Positions 45,601 to 55,261 of a stretch of 64,000 nt of DNA are shown one piece after another. This stretch comes from Prosapia bicincta (taxonomy: Eukaryota; Arthropoda; Insecta; Hemiptera; Cercopidae): positions 12,391,526-12,455,525 of the forward strand of contig JBAIZL010000010.1 of NCBI GenBank assembly GCA_036971475.1, in the 5' to 3' direction. The position numbers and the translations under genes were made by a program. The stretch's first letter is position 1. Every line of letters begins with the position of its first letter. The notes below the pieces were generated by a model. It saw only the letters and a list, made by a program, of their open reading frames with translations, did no database searches and had not been told where the DNA came from.

Positions 45601-45858
45601 CCAAGACATTATTTTGTACAGTGTGAGAGATTTGTTGACAGAAACTGGGATCCAAGACATTATTTTGTACAGTGTGAGAGATTTGTTGACAGAAACTGGG
45701 ATCCAAGACATTATTTTGTACAGTGTGAGAGATTTGTTGACAGAAACTGGGATCCAAGACATTATTTTGTACAGTGTGAGAGATTTGTTGACAGAAACTG
45801 GGATCCAAGACATTATTTTGTACAGTGTGAGAGATTTGTTGACAGGAACTGGATACTC
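42641..45858 (+). repeat. 51-bp minisatellite, about 63 copies
   Basis: The unit GTGAGAGATTTGTTGACAGA..TTGTACAGT repeats with almost no divergence. The only recurrent variant is ACAGGAAC for ACAGAAAC, at units 5, 14, 27, 40, 49 and 63 (spacings 9, 13, 13, 9, 14). Because 51 is divisible by 3 and the unit lacks stops in several frames, frames longer than 1000 codons open on both strands. They are a by-product. Copy number depends on assembly quality. Confidence 0.95.
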
Positions 45859-46051
45859 TAATTTAACTACTGAGGAATACATTTGTATTGACAATGAACT
45901 GGCAACAGAAGAAAGGCCAAAATTTGCAGATGAAATCATTGAAATGGAGACTAATGAAATTATTGAAAGTGAAGAAGAAATTGAAGACGGTCGAGTTGTA
46001 GAAAACAAAATAAGAACATTTGGCAAAGCTATAATGAAAATTTGTGAATAA
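45859..46051 (+). pseudogene. Acidic C-terminal tail of the Tigger transposase
   Basis: Immediately after the array: NLTTEEYICIDNELATEERP, then Glu-rich residues to a TAA at 46049-46051. Acidic tails are usual for Tigger and jerky-type proteins. It is in frame with the repeat translation but not with the transposase frame upstream of the array. Confidence 0.55.
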
Positions 46052-46614
46052 AAAAATTTTGCAGTACATGTTAACAGCCCCCAAATGTGTCACAACTTGT
46101 TACAATTAAAAACAATAACTGACACAGAAGCAAGTACTAAAACTAACCTTTTAAAACAAAAGTCACTGCTAGATTTCTTCAAGCCTATTTGATTCTCTTT
46201 CATTTTTACATAGGCCTACTGTGCATATTTACTCGTAAATAGAGTAAAGGTAAAAATACTGTATAGCTTTCAATAGAGTGCATCTTTCATTTATAGATTT
46301 TGTTGACAAGTGTAGTTTTAGTGTATCGTATAATAAATGTGTTGTGGACTTGGATAAAGTTATGATGCATTAAAAGGTGAGAGATTTTTATTTTGCACTG
46401 TAGGTTTTAACATTTTTATGTACTGGGTCATACGGCTGATCAGTAGGGGATTCTCATAGCTAAGACCCCCTCCCTTCAAGCATAACTCTAAAAATAACTC
46501 TGTAAGAGTCTACGTAATATTACCTTCATACAGTATACTACCACTGTCTTAGATAGAAAATAATGCTGGTCCCAATAGATTCCGGCTTAAACAGGTTTTA
46601 CTGCATAAAATAAA

Positions 46615-46690
46615 ACTTAATTAACATAAACCTTTTTGTTTGTTGACCTCAGTAGGAATTTACTTAATTTTTTTTATATTACTTGTTTCT
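46615..46690 (+). repeat. Dispersed repeat shared with 62218-62290
   Basis: GTTGACC.AAGTAGGAATTTAC followed by a T-run and TATATTACTTGTT is shared with 62218-62290, in another intron of the same gene. It directly precedes the second 51-bp array. Confidence 0.55.
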
Positions 46691-46714
46691 AGAGTTTATT
46701 TAGTTAAAAAAAAT

Positions 46715-47110
46715 CAAGTGTTGCTGAACACATCTTAAACACTAAACATACTCTAGAAATAAGTGCAAGTGTTGCTGACCACATCTTAAACACTAAACAT
46801 ACTCCAGAAATAAGTGGAAGTGTTGCTGAACACATCTGAAACACTAGACATACTCTAGAAATAAGTTCAAGTGTTTCTGAACACATCTTAAACACTAAAC
46901 ATTAGAAATGAGTGCAAGTGTTGCTGAATACATCTGAAACACTAAACATACTCTAGAAATAAGTGCAAGTGTTGCTGACCACATCTTAAACACTAAACAT
47001 ACTCCAGAAATAAGTGGAAGTGTTGCTGAACACATCTTAAACACTAAACATATTCTAGAAATAAGTGCAAGTGTTGCTGAACACATCTTAAACACTAAAC
47101 ATACTCTAGA
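46715..47110 (+). repeat. Second 51-bp minisatellite, about 8 copies
   Basis: The unit AGTGTTGCTGAACACATCTT..AAATAAGTGCA recurs every 51 bp with one shortened unit near 46905. It has no sequence similarity to the 42641-45858 unit. The plus frame reads SVAEHILNTKHTLEISA per unit but has stops in units 3 and 5, so it is not obviously coding. It lies in the intron upstream of exon 47584-47774. Confidence 0.9.
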
Positions 47111-47261
47111 AGTAAGAGATCTTAAATTAGTGAAAAATGTTAGATCGAAAAATTTGTAAATAGTTTTGAAAGTTTGTATATTCAAACTTTAAATAAATAT
47201 GATGAAAATAATTTATTAAAGTGTAATAAAGGGCCTATCCTGAACTCTCAGTAATAATCAT

Positions 47262-47460
47262 AAATTAGGAGGTAGTTGTAGTCTTATTTTGTAAAAAATA
47301 TATATAAGTGTATTTTTTATTAAAATTTGAAAAATATGTAATGGTAACTCTTCACCACGGAAGTTGAGAGACCGGACCTAGTTGCAGAGGAGGACATGAT
47401 GTATTTAAAAATGAAAAAGTTGTTTGTGGTATAGAGGTTTTAGTTATTTAAATTAAACAT
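47262..47460 (+). repeat. Dispersed repeat, copy 2
   Basis: Forward-strand partner of 38037-38345, sharing GTTGAGAGACCGGACCTAGT and the flanking AT-rich arms. About 110 bp shorter in the middle. Confidence 0.65.
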
Positions 47461-47583
47461 TATGCTACAGTGGATTTGTACAGTTATATTTAAATAATCA
47501 ATCTACATCATTCTAAAACAGTATTACAAAGTACATTTTAATAATTGAGTACTTTTAAATTGTTGGCATTTAATTTTTTCAAG

Positions 47584-47774
47584 AGTCTCCAACAAGAATG
47601 TGACCGGTTGTATGATGAACTAGAAAAAGAAAAGAAAATTGCCGATGAACTGCGGTTAGCTGCAGCTGAAATTAAAGGCAATGAGGTTGGTTTAAAAGTG
47701 CGCCTTGAAGAAGCCGAAACTGCCATAGAGGTTCTGAAAATTGATCTAAACAATTTGATTCAAGAAAAAGAAAT
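47584..47774 (+). CDS. GCC2: GCC2-like coiled-coil protein, exon
   Basis: 191 nt, phase 0 in and phase 2 out, between TTTTTTCAAG and GTGAGT. Encodes SLQQECDRLYDELEKEKKIA, DELRLAAAEIKGNEVGLKVR and LEEAETAIEVLKIDLNNLIQ, an uninterrupted coiled coil of 63 residues. An alternative acceptor two bases downstream (AGAG) would shift the frame and is not favoured. Confidence 0.8.
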
Positions 47775-48767
47775 GTGAGTTAATTAGTCAGTTTTAGTAT
47801 GTAGTAGCAGAGGGATGATGATTTCAGGTTAGTGGCACTAAAGACCATGTTTATTGCAGAGAACTTTGTAGAATACCGCCAGATCCAACCGTAGCGCACT
47901 ACTTATACTATTCACTGCTAGCATGTAATTAATGTTTAAAAATAAATATTACATCATTCAGTGCTCTTTAAATTTAAATTGTTATATGTATGTAATTAAA
48001 CATTTTTCAGTCATTTCTATATTTTTATAGCTTAAAAAATAAACGTTTTTTGGGTGTAATAAAATTGGAATTATTTGTCTGGGTGTAATGAGGGGTTACA
48101 TATAAGTTTTACAGTCATAGCAACAGTGTAACAAATGTATGAACTCAACAGAAAATGGAACAACATGCTAAAAGTCACAGCATGCTAAAGTGAGCTAGTG
48201 TCTAATGGGTTTAGAGAATTAACATCAATGATATACAAATATACTCCAAACAGTTGCCTGTTGTGTGATTATGTATTGCTGATAAATAGCAAGTGACTAA
48301 ATTTTATAAACTTATATAGATGTCAGTTTATATCGTGTCGATATTTTGCAATACTAATTTTTTTTTTCACTTCAGTAGGATATAGATGTTAAAACTTGTA
48401 AATAAAAGATATTGCGTTAACTCATTTGCTGAAAATTGGACTTTTTAAGATATCCTGTAGTAAGTGTGCCAAGGAATAAGCAGATAAAAGCCTGCAAGTA
48501 AATCATTTACTCAATCTATGAGAAGTTTGATTGTTGTATTAGTTTATTGCTTCATTATGGACCTCATTGCTTCTCCATTCCATTAGGCCACCATCTCTCT
48601 TCTAGTGTATTCCAGCATATTAGATTGCTTAACAGGTTTGTTGTAAATGTTTCATTTAATCAACTCGAGACCCATCATCAAATTTCCTTTAATATAGCAT
48701 TAATGTTGGTATGCTCATGTGATGAAACCCCACCTTTTAGTTGCTTTTTCAATTCCTTCTATCAGTT

Positions 48768-48768
<1 letters not shown>
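47775..48768 (+). other. GCC2-like intron, no recognisable feature
   Basis: AT-rich sequence up to a long TA array. The open frame at 48547 runs into the TA tract and is not credible. Confidence 0.5.

Positions 48769-48838
<70 letters not shown>
48769..48838. repeat. (TA)n microsatellite
   Basis: About 34 TA units, directly adjoining a Neptune-type PLE tail. Confidence 0.95.
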
Positions 48839-48840
<2 letters not shown>

Positions 48841-49066
48841 TTTTTTGGACTAGGAGACTGACAGACTTACCTTGGTAAGAGTCCACACTGTAGTCTTGAA
48901 ATAGAAACACATAAAAGCACTTAAACAATGATATATTTCAACCACACAGTGGTCTTTGTCAATCGAAGAGAAAACACAAAAAGAAATATGAGAGAATGAA
49001 ATAAATACAAGTTGTAATCACAGATTGTGTAGAGTAGAAATCAGATGTCACAGATGCACAGATTAA

Positions 49067-49068
<2 letters not shown>
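48839..49068 (-). mobile_element. Neptune-type PLE tail fragment
   Basis: Matches 57150-57360 and 61548-61715 (GACTAGGAGACTGACAGACT, then ACCACACAGTGGTCTTTGTC). Only the outer tail is present, bounded by TA arrays on both sides. Confidence 0.75.
48930..48964 (-). ncRNA. Hammerhead-like motif of the Neptune-type PLE
   Basis: Minus strand: TTGACAA plus A, stem II GACCA/TGGTT (5 bp with one G-U), GAAA, then AT[AT]AT and C as a two-bp stem III ending in ATC. Stem I pairing is weak (mostly wobble). The same box occurs in two unrelated PLE families of this window. Confidence 0.5.

Positions 49069-49069
<1 letters not shown>

Positions 49070-49135
<66 letters not shown>
49070..49135. repeat. (TA)n microsatellite
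   Basis: About 33 TA units. The inverted arm of the 49136-54222 PLE starts at its right edge. Confidence 0.95.
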
Positions 49136-49139
<4 letters not shown>

Positions 49140-51150
49140 GTTAATAAATTACTAATTTTGAGTAATTTTATCCACCATTAAGTGCAATAATTTTACCTTG
49201 AGTGATGAGGCACCTTTCGGTCTTTGACCATTGTCGAATCACTGATTGTTCTCTGCTGTGGATGCTATGTCCGTGAAGCCGGTGTTTGTAGAAGTTACGC
49301 GCACTATTTCTTGATCTGTGTGTATGAGGTTTCTGTATAGTATGTCTTCTGTATATGTTGTTTGTAAATTCATTAAGTTGTTGTGTATGTTTTTATAAAT
49401 GTGGTATTTTTCTAGTGAGTTTAGTTCTATTGGGTTGTTATTTATTTCCAGTATGGTTAGGTTATTTTCGTAATTTGTAATTTCGTGTTTATGGGAAATT
49501 AGGTGTGCTGCAACATTTGATACTTTAGAATTTTTATTTTTGAATGCTCTATAATGTTCTTCAAATCTTATTTTAAACGTTCTGGATGTTTTTCCTATGT
49601 AAAAGGCGTTACAGTTGTTGCAAGTGATTTTGTAGATTCCTGATAGGTTATGATTTTCTGAATTTGTTATGTGGTTTTTGTTACTAAGATATTTTATTAT
49701 TTTGTTGTTTGGTTTGTAAGTTGGAGTGTAGTATTCTTTGTTGTATATATTCGTTATTTTTTCTATTTTGTTATTGGTATATTTATATTTTAGGTAGATT
49801 TTTTTATTTTTATTGTTTTCGTGTTCCGGTTGTAGTGTTGTGTTGAGGTTAGGTTTTTTTGTGAATTTATTGTATATATTTTTTATAATGTGTTGTTGTA
49901 TCCATTTTCTATTGCTATTTTTGTAATGTTATCTAATTCTTCATTTAATTTTTGTTTGTTATCCTGTGTGTATTTTATTGCTTTATTTATCATGTTACTG
50001 TAAGTGTTAATTTTGTGTGTCCAGGGGTGGTTAGATTTGTAGTGTATTGTGGTGTTGTTGGAAGTAGGTTTCCTGTATACTGTAGTTTCTATTTTATTAT
50101 CATTTATATTTAAAGTAATGTCGAGGAAGTTGATTGTTCTATTTATTTCTGTTTCAACGGTGAATTGTATGTTTTCGTTGTATGTATTTAGTTTGTTTAA
50201 TATTATGAGGTGTTCGTTGTGAATGGTAGGTTGGTATATTACAAGTATATCGTCTACATATCTTGTCCATAGTAAGATATTGTGTGTGTTTATTATAGGT
50301 TTAATTATTATTTGTTCAAAGTGTTGTAAATATATTTCTGACATGACAGATGAAATGGGTGAACCCATGGGGAGACCTGTTGTTTGTTTATAATATTTAT
50401 TGTTAAATTGGAAGTAATTTTGGTTACATATGTGTTTGGTTAGCGTAATGATACTATCTATTATGTTACTTTTTTCGTTATTGTGTATCAGTTTGTTTTT
50501 TATTATTTCTATGGTTTCTTCTATTGGGATACTAGGGTACATGTTAGTTATGTCATAACTTATTATTTTTGTGTTGCTGTTTGTTTTTATCGTTTTTATT
50601 TTATTAATTAATTCGTATCCATTTTTTATATTGTATGTGTTGTTGATGTGTATTTTAGACCTTAGGATTTTGTCTAGGATTTTTGCGATTATGTAAGATG
50701 GTGCTGTTGTGAAATTTATTAGTGGTCTAAATGGTGTGTTTGGTTTATGGATTTTAGGTATCCCTGATAATACGGGTGCGCATGGTTTAAATGGGTATAA
50801 TCTTGTGTGGTATTTTAATTTATTGTTATAGTTTAGGGTGTTACGGTGAGTGACTATTAAGTTTTTTATTGTAATAAGGTATTTGTTAGTTGGGTCTGGG
50901 ATTTGTTCGTATTTGTTTTCTTTTATGTAGTTAGTCATTGAATCGATATATTTGGTATTTTCTATTATTACTGGCGTATTTGTTTTATCTGATTTTAATA
51001 TTAAGTAATCGTTGTTTTCTAGTTTTTCTCTGAGTTTTATAATTTCTTTTTTATTAATATATTGTTCCGTTTTTTTGTTTTTTTCCGTTTTTATTAGGTT
51101 AATTTTATTATTAATGTTATTTCTTATGTGTTCAGTATTTTGGTGGGTAA
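49136..51150 (-). pseudogene. Inverted 2-kb copy of the PLE (RT and endonuclease)
   Basis: The minus-strand frame 49883-51217 repeats the RT from HQNTEHIRNN to the end of ORF1 with no visible amino-acid difference from the plus copy. The GIY-YIG frame follows at lower coordinates. The N-terminal 220 residues are absent. The last 22 codons' worth (51151-51217) belong to the adjoining pseudo-LTR, not to this copy. Confidence 0.85.
49201..49243 (-). ncRNA. Hammerhead-like motif in the inverted PLE copy
   Basis: Exact complement of 54073-54115, with box TCGACAA. Confidence 0.55.
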
Positions 51151-51522
51151 ATAACCTAACCATACTGGAAATAAATAACAACCCAATAGAACTAAACTCA
51201 CTAGAAAAATACCACATTTATAAAAACATACACAACAACTTAATGAATTTACAAACAACATATACAGAAGACATACTATACAGAAACCTCATACACACAG
51301 ATCAAGAAATAGTGCGCGTAACTTCTACAAACACCGGCTTCACGGACATAGCATCCACAGCAGAGAACAATCAGTGATTCGACAATGGTCAAAGACCGAA
51401 AGGTGCCTCATCACTCAAGGTAAAATTATTGCACTTAATGGTGGATAAAATTACTCAAAATTAGTAATTTATTAACTTCATAAAGTCAGTGCAACGGAAA
51501 AACAATGGATAATATTAAATAT
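51151..51522 (+). repeat. Upstream pseudo-LTR of the PLE
   Basis: Identical to 53851-54222 except for isolated changes. Contains the end of the endonuclease frame, its TGA, a hammerhead-like motif (51373-51415), AT-rich arms and the ATG of the body. It presumably carries the promoter and the processing ribozyme, by analogy with studied Penelope elements. Confidence 0.85.
51373..51415 (+). ncRNA. Hammerhead-like motif in the upstream pseudo-LTR
   Basis: Stem I AGTGAT (51373-51378) pairs with ATCACT (51410-51415). Box TCGACAA plus T, stem II GGTC/GACC with AAA loop, GAAA, stem III AGG/CCT with TG loop, cleavage triplet CTC. Compared with the sister at 61172-61225 the box has C for the second T. 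Confidence 0.6.
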
Positions 51523-53433
51523 CAGGAATTTAATACCTACCAAGGTAAACAACTGTACCGTAAATATATTAACCTCAAAATCAAACTCCAGAATTGCATC
51601 AACAAAATACAATTTAATAAAAAATGCCTAACTCTTAATATAACACCAAAATACGCAAAATTACACATAAAAAATAAACAAAACACTATTATCAATAAAG
51701 CAACAAAAATAGCAGAATCACACATTATTAAACAAAACATTAAAGCTGCCTACCACAAAAAAAGCCAAATCAATTTACAACTATACACTACCAATTTGGA
51801 ATTAATGAAAACTTTTGACACTCTCACACCTATTATTCACGAAAAAATACAACAAATTATAATAAAACATAAAACAAATACTATTAACAGACAAAACAAA
51901 AAAATCGAAAATTTATCAAAACAACTTAACCTAAAAAATAGCCTAGCACCAATCCACTCATCAAAACAACAACATAACCTAAAAAATAGCCCAGAACCAA
52001 CCCACACCTCTAACAATAATAAATTCATAAACTTAACTAAAACAGAATTTACTGAAAAAGAAAAAATAATAATAACAAATTCCTTCAAATATAACCTACC
52101 TAACTTCAACAAAAAACAAATAATAAAAAACTTAATAGTTGACACAGAATCTAACATCCACAAAATTACCCACCAAAATACTGAACACATAAGAAATAAC
52201 ATTAATAATAAAATTAACCTAATAAAAACGGAAAAAAACAAAAAAACGGAACAATATATTAATAAAAAAGAAATTATAAAACTCAGAGAAAAACTAGAAA
52301 ACAACGATTACTTAATATTAAAATCAGATAAAACAAATACGCCAGTAATAATAGAAAATACCAAATATATCGATTCAATGACTAACTACATAAAAGAAAA
52401 CAAATACGAACAAATCCCAGACCCAACTAACAAATACCTTATTACAATAAAAAACTTAATAGTCACTCACCGTAACACCCTAAACTATAACAATAAATTA
52501 AAATACCACACAAGATTATACCCATTTAAACCATGCGCACCCGTATTATCAGGGATACCTAAAATCCATAAACCAAACACACCATTTAGACCACTAATAA
52601 ATTTCACAACAGCACCATCTTACATAATCGCAAAAATCCTAGACAAAATCCTAAGGTCTAAAATACACATCAACAACACATACAATATAAAAAATGGATA
52701 CGAATTAATTAATAAAATAAAAACGATAAAAACAAACAGCAACACAAAAATAATAAGTTATGACATAACTAACATGTACCCTAGTATCCCAATAGAAGAA
52801 ACCATAGAAATAATAAAAAACAAACTGATACACAATAACGAAAAAAGTAACATAATAGATAGTATCATTACGCTAACCAAACACATATGTAACCAAAATT
52901 ACTTCCAATTTAACAATAAATATTATAAACAAACAACAGGTCTCCCCATGGGTTCACCCATTTCATCTGTCATGTCAGAAATATATTTACAACACTTTGA
53001 ACAAATAATAATTAAACCTATAATAAACACACACAATATCTTACTATGGACAAGATATGTAGACGATATACTTGTAATATACCAACCTACCATTCACAAC
53101 GAACACCTCATAATATTAAACAAACTAAATACATACAACGAAAACATACAATTCACCGTTGAAACAGAAATAAATAGAACAATCAACTTCCTCGACATTA
53201 CTTTAAATATAAATGATAATAAAATAGAAACTACAGTATACAGGAAACCTACTTCCAACAACACCACAATACACTACAAATCTAACCACCCCTGGACACA
53301 CAAAATTAACACTTACAGTAACATGATAAATAAAGCAATAAAATACACACAGGATAACAAACAAAAATTAAATGAAGAATTAGATAACATTACAAAAATA
53401 GCAATAGAAAATGGATACAACAACACATTATAA
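51505..53433 (+). CDS. PLE ORF1: reverse transcriptase
   Basis: 642 codons from ATG at 51505. Residues 1-220 are a Lys/Asn-rich N-terminal region. The LKSDKT segment is near 270 and a GIPKIHKP block near 340. RT motif A is SYDITNMYPSIP near 418 with catalytic Asp, motif B is GLPMGSPISS near 480, motif C is RYVDDI near 517, and a LDI motif is near 560. All catalytic aspartates are present. The frame stops at TAA 53431-53433 just before the spacer to the endonuclease, which continues in the -1 frame. Codon use is extremely A-rich. It belongs to the endonuclease-bearing Penelope group. Confidence 0.9.
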   Translation: MDNIKYQEFNTYQGKQLYRKYINLKIKLQNCINKIQFNKKCLTLNITPKYAKLHIKNKQNTIINKATKIAESHIIKQNIKAAYHKKSQINLQLYTTNLELMKTFDTLTPIIHEKIQQIIIKHKTNTINRQNKKIENLSKQLNLKNSLAPIHSSKQQHNLKNSPEPTHTSNNNKFINLTKTEFTEKEKIIITNSFKYNLPNFNKKQIIKNLIVDTESNIHKITHQNTEHIRNNINNKINLIKTEKNKKTEQYINKKEIIKLREKLENNDYLILKSDKTNTPVIIENTKYIDSMTNYIKENKYEQIPDPTNKYLITIKNLIVTHRNTLNYNNKLKYHTRLYPFKPCAPVLSGIPKIHKPNTPFRPLINFTTAPSYIIAKILDKILRSKIHINNTYNIKNGYELINKIKTIKTNSNTKIISYDITNMYPSIPIEETIEIIKNKLIHNNEKSNIIDSIITLTKHICNQNYFQFNNKYYKQTTGLPMGSPISSVMSEIYLQHFEQIIIKPIINTHNILLWTRYVDDILVIYQPTIHNEHLIILNKLNTYNENIQFTVETEINRTINFLDITLNINDNKIETTVYRKPTSNNTTIHYKSNHPWTHKINTYSNMINKAIKYTQDNKQKLNEELDNITKIAIENGYNNTL

Positions 53434-54077
53434 AAAATATATACAATAAATTCACAAAAAAACCTAACCTCAACACAACACTACAACCGGAACACGAAAA
53501 CAATAAAAATAAAAAAATCTACCTAAAATATAAATATACCAATAACAAAATAGAAAAAATAACGAATATATACAACAAAGAATACTACACTCCAACTTAC
53601 AAACCAAACAACAAAATAATAAAATATCTTAGTAACAAAAACCACATAACAAATTCAGAAAATCATAACCTATCAGGAATCTACAAAATCACTTGCAACA
53701 ACTGTAACGCCTTTTACATAGGAAAAACATCCAGAACGTTTAAAATAAGATTTGAAGAACATTATAGAGCATTCAAAAATAAAAATTCTAAAGTATCAAA
53801 TGTTGCAGCACACCTAATTTCCCATAAACACGAAATTACAAATTACGAAAATAACCTAACCATACTGGAAATAAATAACAACCCAATAGAACTAAACTCA
53901 CTAGAAAAATACCACATTTATAAAAACATACACAACAACTTAATGAATTTACAAACAACATATACAGAAGACATACTATACAGAAACCTCATACACACAG
54001 ATCAAGAAATAGTGCGCGTAACTTCTACAAACACCGGCTTCACGGACATAGCATCCACAGCAGAGAACAATCAGTGA
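53430..54077 (+). CDS. PLE GIY-YIG endonuclease in the -1 frame
   Basis: 215 codons open from the ORF1 stop region to TGA 54075-54077. After a Lys/Asn-rich spacer the GIY-YIG nuclease reads GIYKITCNNCNAFYIGKTSR, with RFEEH downstream and a terminal KYHIYK segment with glutamate. In other PLEs this domain is fused to the RT. Here a one-base difference at the CATTATAAAAAATA junction puts it in a new frame. The same junction occurs in the inverted copy. It may be a pre-existing mutation in the template or a recoding site. Confidence 0.8.
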   Translation: MKNIYNKFTKKPNLNTTLQPEHENNKNKKIYLKYKYTNNKIEKITNIYNKEYYTPTYKPNNKIIKYLSNKNHITNSENHNLSGIYKITCNNCNAFYIGKTSRTFKIRFEEHYRAFKNKNSKVSNVAAHLISHKHEITNYENNLTILEINNNPIELNSLEKYHIYKNIHNNLMNLQTTYTEDILYRNLIHTDQEIVRVTSTNTGFTDIASTAENNQ

Positions 54078-54222
54078 TTCGACAATGGTCAAAGACCGAA
54101 AGGTGCCTCATCACTCAAGGTAAAATTATTGCACTTAATGGTGGATAAAATTACTCAAAATTAGTAATTTATTAACTTCATAAAGTCAGTGCAACGGAAA
54201 AACAATAGATAATATTAAATAT
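53851..54222 (+). repeat. Downstream pseudo-LTR of the PLE
   Basis: Second copy of 51151-51522. The would-be start codon here is ATA (AACAATAGAT), and a TA array follows immediately. Confidence 0.85.
54073..54115 (+). ncRNA. Hammerhead-like motif in the downstream pseudo-LTR
   Basis: Identical to 51373-51415. Two ribozyme-like motifs 2700 bp apart would, if active, release a unit-length RNA. Confidence 0.6.
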
Positions 54223-54244
54223 ATATATATATATATATATATAT
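54217..54244. repeat. (TA)n microsatellite
   Basis: About 13 TA units between the Penelope-group PLE and a Neptune-type fragment. Confidence 0.9.
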
Positions 54245-54792
54245 TGTTTCCATGAGCATATGAGTGATTATAGTTTATATAAGTCTGTCAGGGGAAAAGA
54301 GATAAGGCTATTAGGAAAAAAAAAAAAAAATGAATGGGTTTATCTGATGTTGAGCTTAGGGGATTCTCTGGATTTTGTATACCACTGGTAAGATAGTTCC
54401 CACCTTCTCAGTTCTGAGGGATTGCAATCAGGGGGGAGTGATTTAATTATTTTTGTGGTATAGCAGTCATCAAAAGTTGTGATGTTGTGACTCGCAGCAT
54501 GTTGAGCTGTTGGTCTATCCATATTCATAATTTTAACATCATGTCTGTGGCCATTCATTCTGATATTCAAACCATCCGTGGTCAGGCCTATGTACTGTGC
54601 TGAGCAGTTTACATTGTAGCTGGTATATGACATTTTTCGATGTACAATTATGATGACCCTGTATTTTGAAGACCATTTTTGTTGTTTGGCTGTTGAAACT
54701 ATTTGCTGAGGGGTGTATTGGGCACGTCTTGCATCTAGGTCTATTGCATGGGAAGGAGCCATGAGGAAGTTTGTGTGGTTTCTCTGCATCAC
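54245..54792 (-). pseudogene. Neptune-type PLE 3' fragment with GIY-YIG end
   Basis: The minus strand encodes the C-terminal third of the endonuclease (NVNCSAQYIGLTTDGLNIRM, then NGHRHDVKIMNMDRP and a terminal SELRRWELSYQWYTKS). It keeps the six-G run near 54434 that the copy at 57549 has lost, so its C-terminus stays in frame. A TA array is on the left; the right end at about 54790 is a truncation. Confidence 0.8.
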
Positions 54793-55261
54793 AAAATTGT
54801 ATTTAAAATTAAATTAAATTGTATCATTAAAATTGTACATTTATTGATTTATTATATACAATTATATATTTATATCAACATTTATAACTTATAATAAAAA
54901 ATTTTTTTTTTTAATTGAGACAAAAGGCCTAGTAGAATCTGAAAATACAGTGTTCATTACAATTATTACTGAAGTTATTTATGCTGCTTATAAAAAGTCC
55001 ATCACAGTTAGTTATGGGAGGTTTTCTGAACACTAGAAGAAAAGTGTAAAAGTAAACTTACTGAAGTCGTTTGAAAAACCCTGTGATTGAAGACTGCTTT
55101 TCTGTCTCCACATGGCGTCTTGCAGCTTGACCACAGAGTCGCCTGAGGAACAGAATCTCCATTCCAGTCGCATTTTGCTGCTCTAAGTACTGCAATGTCC
55201 CTTCAATAAATTTCACAGCCCCACTGTGGCTAACTTTTCTTTCTTGTCGATGGTCCTCTTG
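54793..55261. other. No recognisable feature
   Basis: AT-rich to about 54990, then more mixed sequence that may be the 3' untranslated part of the Tigger element on the minus strand. A left TIR was not found. Confidence 0.45.

Larger units (their letters stand above)
40975..46603 (+). mobile_element. pogo/Tigger element with minisatellite expansion
   Basis: The right end (complement) reads CAGTAAAACCTGTTTAAGCC, a typical Tigger TIR, ending at 46603. AAGCCGGAA recurs in the expected orientation at 40988-40996, giving a probable but degraded left end. Inside are a broken transposase (41498-42640), the 51-bp array (about 42641-45858) and an acidic C-terminal tail (to 46051). At 5.6 kb it is more than twice the usual length, entirely because of the array. 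Confidence 0.65.
49136..54222 (+). mobile_element. Penelope-like element, nearly complete, with inverted copy and pseudo-LTRs
   Basis: Three parts are visible: an inverted partial copy (49136-51150, complementary to 52166-54180 over 2015 bp without indels), a direct pseudo-LTR (51151-51522, repeated at 53851-54222 exactly 2700 bp on), and the plus-strand body between them. The two pseudo-LTRs differ at the ATG (ATA in the downstream one). TA arrays bound both ends. This matches the known tandem and partly inverted organisation of Penelope elements. Near identity of the arms indicates a young insertion. Confidence 0.85.

Noticed and set aside
42641..45858. Array of regularly spaced repeats considered as CRISPR
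   Set aside because: Units are contiguous with no unique spacers, and the setting is eukaryotic.
42572..46051. Three frames of more than 1000 codons (two minus, one plus) across the 51-bp array
   Set aside because: They arise mechanically because the unit is 51 bp without stops. The plus frame does not connect with the upstream transposase frame, so none is called as a gene.
46704..47185. Minus-strand CSATLALISRVCLVF-type repeats as a membrane protein
   Set aside because: Antisense of the 46715-47110 minisatellite.
48547..48861. 104-codon frame ending in alternating Ile-Tyr
   Set aside because: The alternating tail is the (TA)n array, and the upstream part has no domain.
51012..52304. Hydrophobic frames opposite the PLE ORF1 and frame 51012-51377
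   Set aside because: Shadows of the A-rich PLE coding strand, or fusions of an antisense copy with the pseudo-LTR.
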